From Hyalella azteca (Eukaryota > Arthropoda > Malacostraca > Amphipoda > Hyalellidae), in the NCBI RefSeq assembly GCF_000764305.2, contig NW_025934536.1, positions 1 through 64,000 of the forward strand: 64,000 nucleotides of DNA, given 5' to 3'. This document shows, piece after piece, positions 36,601-48,497 of this stretch; within the stretch, counting starts at the first letter, position 1, and the number at the start of each line of letters is the position of its first letter. Both the position numbers and the translations under genes were made by a program. The notes below the pieces were generated by a model. The model made no database searches and was not told the DNA's origin. It saw only the letters and a program-made list of their open reading frames with translations.

Positions 36601-39600
36601 ATCCCATCTCCGTCTGATTTCAATGGAAGTGTTTGAGAGCCAGCAGTGAAATTTGGTTTATTTTCAAAGTTTCCCACTCTAGAAGAAGTTCTAGACGCCG
36701 TTTGAAGCTCGGGTAGGCTCGCCATGTCTGTGCTAATAGACACTGCATCGGACGCGACTGTGGACACGCCATCATGTGATGAAGCAGCTGATAATCTTTG
36801 ATCGGTTTTAGATGTGGCATCTTCGTTTTTGTCTTCATGGTTTGGGATGTCTTTGCTTATATCATTTTCGTGCAAAGTAACTTCTTCCTCAGACGAAGTT
36901 CGTTGAATGAGCTGGTCATTATAGCTAACTTTCCCCGAATGCTCCTTAGCATTCAGATCATTCAACTCTTCATAATTATCTTTTCTAGCCAAAACCGGTG
37001 TAGTTTCTGCTGATTTCATGTCTGTCGATGAATCATGCTCAGATGTCGGGCCTGGGTTCATACGAAGGCCCAATAGTTGGGGAGATGCAGGCAAGGAGGT
37101 CATGGGGCAGAAGAGGTCAGATATGTTCGTGGGGTGCAGATGACCTCCTGTGAGGTAAAGTCTGAGCTCATCGGCGAACAACAGCAAATCTAGCGTGAGT
37201 CTTGCAAGGTGAGACGCGTCGAGTGACAATCTTCGAGAGTACTTCAAAATTCCATCTTCACGCTGACGGAAACCAAGTAATCGTAAAATCTCGAGACCTC
37301 CCTGAAAAATAGAAATAAATATTTACACTTTGAAAATAAGTTGAAGCGTATTATTCGCATTTTGAGAAAGCATTTTCAAGAGATATTTATATTTTTGCCA
37401 TGAGTTTACATGAAAAAATTGCGCAGACAATTATATTAACACGCTGAATCCAAATTATAAAATGAATGATAAATTTTGTCTCGACCTTCTACGTATTACA
37501 ATAATTTAAAAAAATCTTCTGTTTGGAAGCGTTCATGCAGCACGGGACTTAATCAGTCTAATTGAATAGTTAGCAAAATTTAAATTTATATGAATATTTT
37601 TTTAACTCCTACTCGAATTGTGGAAACGCGGACTATTAACGACAGTCTTTAAACAATATTTTCATTACAAACATGAAGTCGGACACTCAACCGTTCATGA
37701 ACTTGGGCATCCTCAATTTCTCGGGTATGAACGTCACACCATACATTCTGATCATCCAGTGACCATATAAGCCGATGCCAGTGGGTGTAATGGATGTTGG
37801 TGGACCTCAATTTCTCTGATATGTGCGTCTCATCATAATAACTGCCATTGTGCAACCATGTATACAGTATACGTAGACGCCGGTGGATGTGATGGATATG
37901 AGCAGACCTTAATTTCCTGGGTATGAATGCTATATTATCCAAATTGGTCATCGAGTGATCTTGTAAACAGATGCCAGTTGCTATACATGTTAGAAAAATC
38001 ACCGTTAAACGGTCTCACCAGCGTTCTAGTGGCGGCACATGAAAAAGAAACACCGTATGGCCGTTTTTAATAAAATTTAACACTAAAAACCCGTACAACA
38101 TCTGAAAAAACGGATAAACGGTTTATAAACGGCCGGCCACTAGAACGCAGGTGAGACCGTTTTTTGACCGTTTTTTTACAGTTTTTAGCGCAATTTCTCA
38201 TTTATGAAATAAATGTACTATTGTGCTCGCCATGTCCGTCTGTCCGTCTGTCTGTCCGTCCGTGATTTCACGTTTTCGTCGACGAGAAAATGCGCTCTCT
38301 ATCACTCACTGCAGTGAGTACTGAGTTATATTTTTTCGACCAGTGTAGGTGAGTAAGACCTCACCTTGACAGGCACCCAGGGCTGGTTGCCGTGGGCCAC
38401 GATGGTCCGCCAGCCAAGAGGTCGCAAATCCTCTCGCTGCAGCAGCACCTGCGCGTGCCGCGCCAACTGCAGGAGCGCCGCTCGAACCTGTCCATGGGGG
38501 CCACGATATAGGGTACGTAGGCCAAAAACTTTTGGTTCATATTTTAATAAATGTTAAATAGGCCTACTATTTCTGTTTCATAGTTTTCTGTAGGCTATAC
38601 TCGCCAATAAATAATTGATGCTTTAGTGACGGTTATGGTGACCTGCCTTGAGCTACATAAGGTGTTATCGCATCGATATATATTTAATCCAATATGTGTT
38701 TCTAAACTTTTGTTAGCGTGTTCATTTGTAGATTGTTTGAACTAATTAACACTATTTACAACGTGTTTATTTCTAATTTTATGCGTTTAAAAATAGAAGC
38801 GTTCAAGTTGTCACAAATTGTACAAGTGAAACTAAGTTGTTCAATGATAATAACGTAGAGTGTCGTAGGCTGGCTAAAATATAACAAATGCCGTTCATTG
38901 CGATATCAGTGCGAATTTTATAAAAAAAAACATCAACTTTGCTTTATGCCGCGCCAAAGTTTGCAGAGGCTATTAATATCGTTGCTTGATAAATCAAGAA
39001 CAATTAAAAATCTTCCTCTACTGTTACTACATGTTAACACTCTACCGCCCTATGTCACTCTCCGGCCTTATGTCAAGGCCTTATGTCACTCTCACTCTAC
39101 CGCCTTATGTCACTAAACTTCCAACTTGAATTATACGTAAACTATTGAGTGTAGCAAACTGAGGATGTTTGTACGCAACAGAGAACATTGTAAAGTCGTC
39201 GTACGTGGCGGCAACCATCAGTGCAAGTCATTTTGCGCTCACTAGCAACGCAGCCTTTCTGGGAAGTAGTTTTGTGACAATATTGCTCCGGTTACTCATG
39301 TCAGGCGGTAGAGGGTTATGGAGCATTTATTTTTGGTATATGTTGGTACTCACTGTTCGAAGCTGAGCTTGGAAATCATGTACCTGCGCGGCGCCGATGT
39401 CGGTATTGGCTGCACAGATTCGAGGAGCGTGTAGCAGAGATAGTTTGAGGTGCAGGGGAAGCGGATGTTGAATAAGCAGGTGGAAGGTGGCCCAATCATG
39501 CTGGTCCAAACCCTGACCACGGTCGAGTGATACAACCAGTCGCGCTCGCCACACGCTGTTCGGCACAAACGAAATTGTGCCATACGAATTTAGGTATGAA

Positions 39601-41549
39601 TAAAAACTGCTTAGTGTTAGATAATTATCTCTCTTACACTTTCCCCATGCTACAGAATCTTAACAAATTTTTTATACATAATTAACTTACGAAAAGTCCG
39701 AAAGTTACGAAAGTAACTTTCGGTACGAATTTTTTTTGTAAGAAAGTTACGTGAGTCGGATAGAAGTAAGTTCATTAATTGATCCATTTCGGTCATCTTT
39801 AATTTTATATAAACGGGAAAATATTCATTTGTATGAATATATAAGAAAATGTCGCTTATTAATAAGAAAATTTCATTCCGTCACACCTGACGTCGGTGAG
39901 CCAAACGCTTGTCACGTCAGGAACTTCTTCTTGCTTCAGTAGCACCCACTGACGGCAGTCAGAACTCTCGTGATCATCCTTCTCATCATTGTGTGCGAGT
40001 GACACTCCATCTTCCTGTGGTGAAATTACGGAATTAGTTCTGGGATTTTTACATGTAAAATGTCCAGAACGTCTCAAATGAATCTGAATAAACATGAATA
40101 CCTTAAGTTCCTAACTCATTCTCAGTTGGAATTTGGAATTGTCATGAAATCATATAAACTCACCCCGCCTCCAAGCTGACCGTCAGTAGCGATCAAACTT
40201 TCAGTTGTATCTCTCATATCGTCAATAACGTCAGGAACGTTCCTTGCTGAATGATATGAAACCACACTAGAGCTCCTTCCCACTTCATCTTCGGGTTTTG
40301 TTTTGGGGTCGATTGGCGGTAGTGCTGCAGGCACTACATTCACTTCGGAAGAAACCTCTGTTCGGAAGGCATCCACCGAAGTCTCCAGATCCACGAAAGC
40401 GGTTTTAAGGTTGGTACTTGATTTTTCTGGGATGGATGTGTCGATTGTGGTTTCACTAATGTCATCTATGCTTACCTGTTTCAAACTTTTCTTGAAACGC
40501 TGTCTTCGAACTGGTGGGGTTGGCGCTTCCGAATGCGCGGTGGTAAAAGACGAGCGATCGCCATCTTCCGACAAGGCGTCTATGCTGGCCAAATGCTTTT
40601 GCATTTCAAGCATCCAGTTAGAGTCCTTGTCCATGTCCTGCACTTTTCTATCGTTACCCTTTTTATAACCTACCATCGAAACGCTGTCGGAAGGCGCAAT
40701 GTCAGTACTGAGAGACTCATTTGTCACTGATACTTGGGACGGGGCATTCGGCGATACTGGGCGGTCTGCGTTTGTTGAAATCGAATCACTCACAACTCGC
40801 GGAGTACCGGATTCAAGTCGTTTTGTAGAAGGGTGAGCAGGAAGTGATCGTTTCTGAATTGAGTCGTTTTGAATTTTCTTTGTGTCACTGACACTCACGG
40901 ACGTTGATGGTTCAGGAGTGGAATGGGTTTGAAGAGCAGGATAACCAAAATATGGATATGGGTAAGGATACGGGCACGGTATGCATGGGAAATAAGGTGC
41001 AGGATAAGGATAGCCTGGTTGAGGGAATGAGGTAGGGACAACAGCCTGTGAAGGTACCAATTGCTTACTTAACTGGTTCTTTCGGTGTTTCCGAGGCGGC
41101 GGCCGAATTATCGGAACCGGAACTGGCTCAAAACCAGGGAATATTCCGGTTGTACTTCCCATCATCTGGGGAAAATGTTGTGGGAAATACTGGAAAGCCA
41201 ATACCGGAGACTCAGGATGCATCTGGACAGTTTGCTGGCGCCTCTGCACTTTGACCCGCTCAATTTCAATGCTTGCATCTTCGTTGCTGTAGATACGACG
41301 CATGGAGTCAACTGTATAGTGGTCAGGTTGAGACTTAGGCTGCACTTGCAAACCCTGCATATGAGGATTTACCCATGGGCTTATAGCCGAGAACGGCGGA
41401 GGAGGCCAAGTTGCAACTGGCCCTCCTGAAGTTGTTGTCGGCATCATGGGCCACGGAGGAAAGCACGTCGGGTACATGCTGGGTACGAGCTGTTGACAAG
41501 TGTTCTGACCTCCTGATGACGTACCCGCTGCTTTAGGTGACGACGACAT
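33651..41549 (-). CDS. Large scaffold-like protein with a HOIP-type PUB domain
   Basis: Six coding exons on the minus strand: 41549-40164, 40014-39887, 39555-39354, 38487-38365, 37301-34359 and 34073-33651 (TAG), about 1,730 residues, with matching phases 0,2,0,0,0. Residues 1-460 are Pro/Ser-rich (PYPYPYPYFGYP). Exons 2-5 encode a folded region ending in a PUB domain, about residues 540-690: VRAALLQLARHAQ, RPLGWRTIV, GGLEILRLLGFRQREDG, ARLTLDLLLFADELRLYL. This pattern (GG..xLRLxG[YF]..DG..xA.xTLxxLL..ELxL) matches the PUB domain of HOIP/RNF31 much better than SPATA2. PUB domains bind PIM peptides in OTULIN, p97 and SPATA2. The rest is disordered and acidic, with repeated YEEI/YED motifs and proline-rich SH3-type ligands (PPLPPK, APLPPS, VPPRPPK). 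No NZF, UBA or RBR domain follows; the last exon ends in a stop with AATAAA downstream at about 33605-33610. It may be a LUBEL/HOIP-related gene lacking the catalytic half, or an alternative 3' end. A 5' untranslated exon ending at 41687 is likely. Confidence 0.72.
37680..37985. repeat. Degenerate tandem repeat (about 90-100 bp) in the PUB-gene intron
   Basis: Recurring AATTTCTCGGGTATGAACG-like and GCCGGTGGATGTGATGGAT-like blocks in about three copies. Confidence 0.55.
38009..38160. mobile_element. Short MITE with 24-25-bp terminal inverted repeats
   Basis: ACGGTCTCACCAGCGTTCTA at 38009-38033 matches in reverse complement CTAGAACGCAGGTGAGACCG at 38137-38160. The interior is AT-rich with further ACGG/CCGT motifs. 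It lies in the PUB-gene intron. Confidence 0.75.
38187..38331 (+). mobile_element. Helentron/DINE-1-like repeat, copy 4
   Basis: AGCGCAATTTCTCATTTATG to GAGTACTGAGTTATA with a (GTCC/GTCT)n core. It lies in the PUB-gene intron, about 35 bp beyond the exon ending at 38365 and close behind a MITE. Confidence 0.8.
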
Positions 41550-41686
41550 CTGATCATCACATCGAAAATTAAAACTGTATAACCGGAAATATATTTGCAA
41601 TTACCAGAAAATTATGATTAAGTAAGCATCAGTGAGCAAGAATTTGTTTCTAAAGACCTAGGAATTATTTTTTCTAAAGAACTTAC

Positions 41687-41733
41687 CTTCGGTCTGTCTG
41701 CACTTTATTTGCTTGTCGTATAACAATAGAGCC
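41687..41733 (-). other. Probable 5' untranslated exon of the PUB-domain gene (3' boundary only)
   Basis: A strong donor, GTAAGT, follows base 41687 on the minus strand and faces the 3' splice site preceding ATGTCGTCG at 41549. Its own ATG would read out of frame into the next exon, so I treat it as non-coding. The 5' limit given is nominal. Confidence 0.4.
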
Positions 41734-41739
41734 ATGAGC

Positions 41740-43730
41740 ACTTGAGTTCTTTTCACAACATGTTCCGTTCAAACAGTTTTAGGACTACTGTAAAAAATAA
41801 ACAGGACTACTGTAAAAAATAAACTTCAGGTTAAGTTCTCCGACGTAAAAACGCGTTTGCTACCTACATTTGAGACACGTGTTTCATGAATTACATTTAT
41901 GAAAGCTTCTAAAATTCAATCCTGACATGACTCAGAATATGTAATGAAGCTTAAGATTAAAAATAACTTAAATAAGTTTATTTAAGTTTGTGTCGCATTG
42001 GAGCAGCAGCAGCCTACGATCGGGGAAGCTGCTACTCTTTAATACGCAATATGTAATGGGAAAATAATTATGTAGATCCCAAATTAATTAAAATTAATTT
42101 TATTATAATATATGATTTTCAGAAAAAGAATGCTCATGCTAATCATGAGCATAGAAAACCTAAGAACCATTTAATGATATAATCGTTTATTATTGCCCGT
42201 TTAGATTAAAAATAAGCTAAACGAAATTAATCTACTAAAGAAATAGAATAATATTTATTCATATAATTTGAGCAAGCTTCCCTAATCTGATTGCCAAATG
42301 TTTGATATTGCCCTAATTTTTATTTCAAAAACTTATTATAAAATATGTTCTCAGGAAATTGTGAATATTAAATTTTTAAGATTCGTGTGCCCAGTGTAGA
42401 CCCATATGTGTAGGAGAATAAATTGCTGTAGGTTGCACTGAAGCGAGAAGAATTCTCATCCACTGGCTTGCCGGCCCGACCGAAGTTTATTTGGTATAAC
42501 CAAGTCATTTATCCTGGTGAACCTAATCTCAAAAGAATCACTATCAAATGAAAATATTTAAGAATCATAAATTACAGAAAATTAGACTTGTTAACTTGTG
42601 ACGGTTATCGCATAATAATGCAATTTTGGTCTGACTGTTTTCGATTGCATCTCAACGTAACGACTGTTAACAAAACTGTTGAGCGAACTCCGACCCTCTG
42701 ACTCCGAACTCTGACCTACTGACTGTTTTCGATTGCATCTGAACGTAACAACTATTAAAGGTGTACAAATGTGTAATCTTCTAAATGAAAACGGTTCACA
42801 GGAAAAATTAACTCTTTAACAAAACTGCATCTGTCGAGCGAACTCCGACCCATGCCGTTGCGCTGCTTGTCAGCCGCTCGCTAGGATGTCATCCAATTTG
42901 CCAGCTCGTAATAACCTGCCTCTGCTCCGAGGAAACGGCCGCATTTCGAGGCTCCTTGCAGACGCAAGTTTGACTTTGTTCAAAAGTGATTATGAACAGA
43001 AAAAAATTTAAAACCTTATGACTTCATGATTTTTTTATATTTTTCAGTATGGATTAAGTGATGCGTTTATCACTAATTAAGATTTCTTATTTCTACGGTG
43101 TGCATTTATTCTCAAGAATTTCTGTCAGACAAAAAAAACTAAAATTCTCCTAAGACATTTAGAGAACCCATAAATTAAGTGGCGCAGAACAAATTATACG
43201 GCGTAGATATAATGTTTCGAAAATATTTTTTGACAAAATCAACTCGCCAATAACAGCCTTTAAAACATAGGCTTGAATAGTTTTTTTTGTTTCGAGTCTG
43301 TTGTTTGTCACAAATTATCTTACTTGTCCAAATAACATTCGTCCGTTCCTTTTCCTTTTTTCCAATTTCCTGTAATGTTGAGTCACCGGGTTGGTCCGAT
43401 ATTTTCCGTTTTTCTACAACTACGCACATTTCATTTGTCCTAGTACGTAATATTTTTTCAGGTACTTATATCATTAATCTACTTAACTCGCAAGTTCACC
43501 CAGAATTTAAGAGTAAAAAAATGAGTTTATTGCGCTTCGCCTTTGCCTTTAAATTATTGTTATTCAAATACCTCATTTTTTACGAGCACCAATAGTTTTT
43601 CCTAAAACACATCTCTGAATCAAACTTTACTTCTGTCCCATTATCCTTCGTTTGTCCCAATACCTTGCAAGGGAACACGAAAGGTTGCTCATAATTTCTC
43701 TGCTTGTTTCAGGTCAGCAACCAGACATGG
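41740..43730. other. Intergenic, upstream of the PUB gene
   Basis: A local partial duplication is visible: CTGTTTTCGATTGCATCT and GAGCGAACTCCGACCC each occur twice in 42630-42860. No gene seen. Confidence 0.45.
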
Positions 43731-43905
43731 TCCCAGCTCTGTGCGCCAGTTTCTGGTCAGAATCGGTGAGGAGGCCGGCCGGTTAAGCAAAGCAGAATTG
43801 GAGCAGTGAGTTGCGTGTTCGAGACCGCAACAAGCTGTGAATGTTCTGCGATGTTAAGAATCGACGACAGGCCTGCGGCCTAATAAACGCTGAAACCACT
43901 ATTAA
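43731..43905 (+). mobile_element. 5'-truncated SINE copy
   Basis: Matches the 6.6-kb SINE from AGCTCTGTGCGCCAGTTTCT through AATAAACGCTGAAACC, but lacks the A box and first part of the tRNA-like head. Confidence 0.8.
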
Positions 43906-43909
43906 TATT

Positions 43910-46900
43910 ACTATTACTATGTGATTACGATGTCCGTGATTCCACCACAGAGGTATTTAGTTTTTATACGTCAAGTCAACCATATATTAGCATTCGTTTC
44001 ATATTATACTGCCTGATTGTTGTTATTCCTAAATTTTTGTTCATTTGCACATCAGAAAGGATAAGAAGTTAGGTTCTGAAATATGAAATTAATTGATAGA
44101 ATTCGAAGCCAATACAAGTGTTTTGTGGTTTGGGCTAACGCGAACATACGGCCCATTTTTTCGCATATGAAATTGCTTCTATATATGTCATTTTATCCAT
44201 CACGTCAATTCATCATTACTTTTACTAATCAAATTGCCGGTCGTACGATCACAGTCAAATTTATGGGGTCACCGAAGGCGTTTTTTACATTTATTCATTG
44301 AATGGGCCCAGACAACCTTTTGCTTGTTACTGTATATCTTTGCTACGCAACATTTATTATTTTCTTTCTGCACATAGTCCATTCCAATGCCTATGGTTTT
44401 TCTCGAAAACTTTGTTCACCTAAATATTTATTGTAGCAATAAAATTCTCTTCTTATTCTCTCCATTTTTATACCAATTTAGTATCATCCAATATTTGCAC
44501 TATCATATTAATATTGTTCATATTAATTCCCATTTTTAGTCTAAATACTAATACTTCGTTCCGATATAAATCGTTGATAGCAAACACTTTTTTTTCGTTC
44601 AAGAACATACGTATTTTTGGTAACGATAACAATGTACTAAAAAGCGTAGTATGGTTGTACTCTATTAGCTTTGGACTGTTCAGTTCCCAGGTGTAACAAA
44701 TCTCCGGGGTTCGAATTTCTCTTACGACCCTCTTGAGATGGCAGTAAATTCCTTGGAATTAAAGACTTGAGCCGGAAAGTGTCCTCCAATTTTGACGACT
44801 TCTCGTTCCGGAAACTTTATCCCTCGAGACGCCGAGACTTTGGCCGCTACGCCGTGCATAAAGTGGATTCCTAATAGGAAATGAGCACGAATCGGAGGTT
44901 CGAACGTCATTTGTTGCAATAAGCCGTTGAACAGAAATGTATTGTTTGACCTGTTTCGCATACAGCATATTATTAAATGCCTGTTGGCCAGTTTGTAAAA
45001 TCCAAATAGGGTTCCCCTCGAATTATTTAAATTTTTGTTTGGCCTTACGTAGAAGTAGTACATTACTTCTAAAAATTCATGTTGAAATTGAAAAAAAAAG
45101 CATTAAAAATTGCTACAACAATAATACGGTGTTTCGTCAAGCTGAACTTGCAGACGCGAATGTACAGGTGAAAGCTTTCAAATCATTGACGAATAATTAA
45201 ATTTGACGAATCGTGTATAATAAAATATAATTCTTCTCTGTGATTCATGTCATTCGTTGAATCGTTCCTTCTAGCGATTTATTTCAATTAGTGGAAAATG
45301 TCCTGTATCGATTCAAGCATTTTAAAATGACAGCATTTGGAGTAGTTATGGAATGCGTCGCACAATTAGTGAGCTATACCGACTAGTGAATCGTGGAATT
45401 TAGTGAATTACATTATTTACTGGGTGTATTTCATGCTAGTTAGTGATTGTTGATAATAAGTGGACATTGCTATTTGTGAACTGTTCATATGTGAATATAT
45501 ATGAATTATTTAATTCGCCTTGCAGATGAATCACGTTGTTGTGTCTATCGTGATACTCAGTGAATCGTGATATGTAATTAATAATAATGTTATTTAGTAA
45601 ATTATTATATTAGATTATTTTATGTCAAGCTAATTAAAAACGTATGTAACAACATGCCAGTAATGAAAATGTCTCCCCGAAGCTGTCTCGCAACATATGA
45701 AAAGATCTTCATATAAATAATTATTTTTATTGTGAACAATCAAAGCATTTCTCATCTGGATAACGGAAAAGTTTATTTAAAGGAATATATTATACCTTCA
45801 TTTAACCTGATTTAGCGACCAGAATCTTATAACGATTATTGAAGAACAATATGCGTCGTTTCTTTCAGCTCTCCATATTTTGCCTGCGACGCGTCAAAAG
45901 AAATGCGAATGATATTATCTCCCAGACTGAAGTGACGCGAGCGAGCCACCACCCTAAAAATACTCTGTATAAAATCGTCGATTCTTCGATGATTCTTCGA
46001 CGGTCGACGGAGTGAGCGACCGGGCGCGCGCATGCGTATCGTGCGTGCTCAAGAGATCGAGGGTGCGATAAATCACCAATGATTTTGTAGTACCAATGTT
46101 TTCTATACCTTCAAGCTGTTATTAACTACCATGTAAGAATTTAACATATGAGCTTAGTTTAATTTACAGTAATTTGTTAGTGTGTTTCATGTATACGTTC
46201 TTCAAGAAACAAGATTACTTCGGCCTTTTGAATACATTGTTTGATTTAAATTTAAAATAAAATCGTTAGTTAAGAAATCAATCTGAAATGATCAACTACC
46301 ATTTCATCTATAACAATAATAATGATAATAATATTGAAATAATAATAATAAAATTATTATAATAATTGTAATAATTCGACATAAAAAGACACTGCTAGAA
46401 GCGTTTCGCGCCCTTTAACCGTTTATCGTATACACGGTGCGTCACACACGTGTAAAATTCATGTCAATTTTGCATTAGATAATGCAACCCTTCGTTAGGT
46501 TGAGGTCAGAGCAGAACAAGGTCACGTTCTTGATCTTCGCGTTACTTGTCTTGCGTTCCCGGCAATTTGGCGAGCTTGGCGTTAAAGACCGCGAGGATGA
46601 AAAAAAATTTTTATTTCTTGAACGGTGGCCAAGTGTCGTGTATGATCATTTCAGTCAATAAATGTCAAGTTAATAGTTAAAGCAGGTTATGTTTAACTAA
46701 AAAATGATCAATTTGCGCGCCTTTGTTATCGTATCTCATTTGTTCTCATTAAACTATTAGTGAAGGTAATTTCATGAAAGTATATGTAAAAGATTGCCAT
46801 CACATTTTCATCTTATTAGTTAATTCATGTTCTGTCCCAGATAGCTTTTGGTGAGCCGTATTTCCTAAGTCTATGTAAATGGAAAGCATTAAAAAGAAAT

Positions 46901-48200
46901 AATTTGATAATATTGTTTAGCGCAGTTTTTAATCAGGAATTCGCCCGCAGTTTTCTACCGCCGAAAACGAAAAAAAAGTCTAACTTAAGTTCATATATGA
47001 AATTTGTGTTCACGTTTGCCCACCCTGAATAATAAATTTAAATACCGGAAAACCGATCAAAATTTCTGTATGATGCTTGTGTCTGCCATTGATATCAGCC
47101 TTTGTTTTGTGCTTCTACGCTTTACGAGGAAGTTGTTGAGATATGAAAATCGCATTGAGTAAAATGAACAAAACTTCATAGTGAAGAATTTTAACTAATT
47201 GCCGATGGCTTACTTCCGACCTTAAAATTTGCTTATGTTTTGCGAAAGGTGAACATTTTTGAATTTGCGAAGAAGGTAAAATTTCGAGGGAAACTGTAAA
47301 ATAAGACGTGATTGCAAGTAAAGCAGAGCACAGCAAAAATACAATAGCTACGTTTCTCAAGTGACGAAATTTCCGAATAGAGAAAATAACATAAAATAAG
47401 CGTTCAACTGAAAACTGAAATTCGATAATTCGCCGTGGAACTTTTTAGTCAATCACTTCGAATGTCATGTTTTTAGTCGCGGTTCCTCCCTTCAGAATGG
47501 GAACAAAATTTAACGCATATTTCGCTATCCGAAATTTATTTTAAATGCCAATTTGCCAAAAGTATATTTTATATCAAACTTATATTCCTATTAAATTTTC
47601 AAATTTAAATTAAATAAAAGTGGGTACAAGAAGGCTTCAGTGCACCGATCGCACAGCACAGCACGGCAGCCATGCGAGCACTGCTGCTGTGGTCCCTGAG
47701 TCTTGGCAACCGCGTGGCATGATTGTGCCAGAACTCAGTGGGCTGGGTGAGGCTGGTGGGTTGTGGTAGGTGCAGGGGCTGAGTATGGCTGATGGTTTGG
47801 GTCCGTGGCTGGTGGTATGAAGTGGGGTGTGGTTGGTGGGTTGTGGTAGATGCAAGGGCTGAGTATGGTTGGTGGGTTACGCTCATGGCTGGTGGTAGGA
47901 GGTGGGGTGTGGTTGGTGGGTTGTGGTAGGTGCAAGGGCTGAGTGTGGTTGGTGATTTAGACTCAGGGCTGGTGGTGTGAGGTGGGTCCGTTGTGTGGTG
48001 TAGCGATTTGGTTGAAAAATCGCCAGACTCGGGTTGAGCTCACGACTCAGCATCATCATCGTAAGCGTAGTCATAGCCGCCAAATTATAAAAACAAACTC
48101 TCATTTGTTCTAGTCTTGTTTCAGTGTTGAGTAGATGCATTAACTCCTCATCCCGCTACCTCGTGCAGCTTTGCAAGCCATACCGCAAGCTGATATGCAT
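43910..48200. other. Intergenic stretch without supported genes
   Basis: Only short frames. The 113-codon minus frame at 44722-45063 has a protein-like middle but no homology I recognise and no splice context. 46010-46050 is GC-rich. Confidence 0.4.
47755..47995. repeat. 80-bp x 3 GT-rich tandem repeat
   Basis: Units starting TTGTGGTAGGTGCA at 47761, 47841 and 47921. Confidence 0.85.
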
Positions 48201-48201
48201 G

Positions 48202-48497
48202 TCAGGCATCCGCAACACCACACACAAGTGCAAGAGTGACAGCATCATTTGTCGGGTGAGAAGTGAGCTGCCATTGAGCCGCACCAGATTTGTGGGGCCG
48301 TGGCCGCCGCTCTGACAGCAGTTTGGCCGGCAATGCCTCCGAGCTTCCGCTCCAGACGCCGGCTTCTCGCACTCCAGACATGAGTGATGGCTGTGTCAGG
48401 ACCTTAGCCCGGCTCGTTATTTTGCTCAGATTTGCCACGGATCGGGATTCGTTCGTTGCAATTAGGCCCGTTGAAAGCAATGGATTTCTTGAGTCAA
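48202..48497 (-). CDS. Candidate last PDFR tail exon
   Basis: A good 3' splice site (pyrimidine-rich run, then CTCAAG) precedes 48497, and the frame then stays open for 98 codons to a TGA at 48202. It encodes a Ser/Arg-rich sequence (VANLSKITSRAKVLTQPSLM ... LLSERRPRPHKSGAA) that would suit a GPCR cytoplasmic tail. Its acceptor needs a phase-2 donor, but the last firm PDFR exon ends in phase 0, so an intervening exon would be required and I did not find one. It may instead belong to another gene or be spurious. Confidence 0.3.

Noticed and set aside
33651..41549. Naming the PUB gene LUBEL or RNF31
   Set aside because: Only the PUB domain supports it; the catalytic RBR and NZF parts are not in view, so no symbol is given.
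44722..45063. 113-codon minus-strand frame with a protein-like middle
   Set aside because: Another frame is also open here, no family recognised and no convincing splice sites; left as unannotated.
47605..48140. Pro/His-rich frames on the minus strand
   Set aside because: Products of the 80-bp GT-rich tandem repeat.
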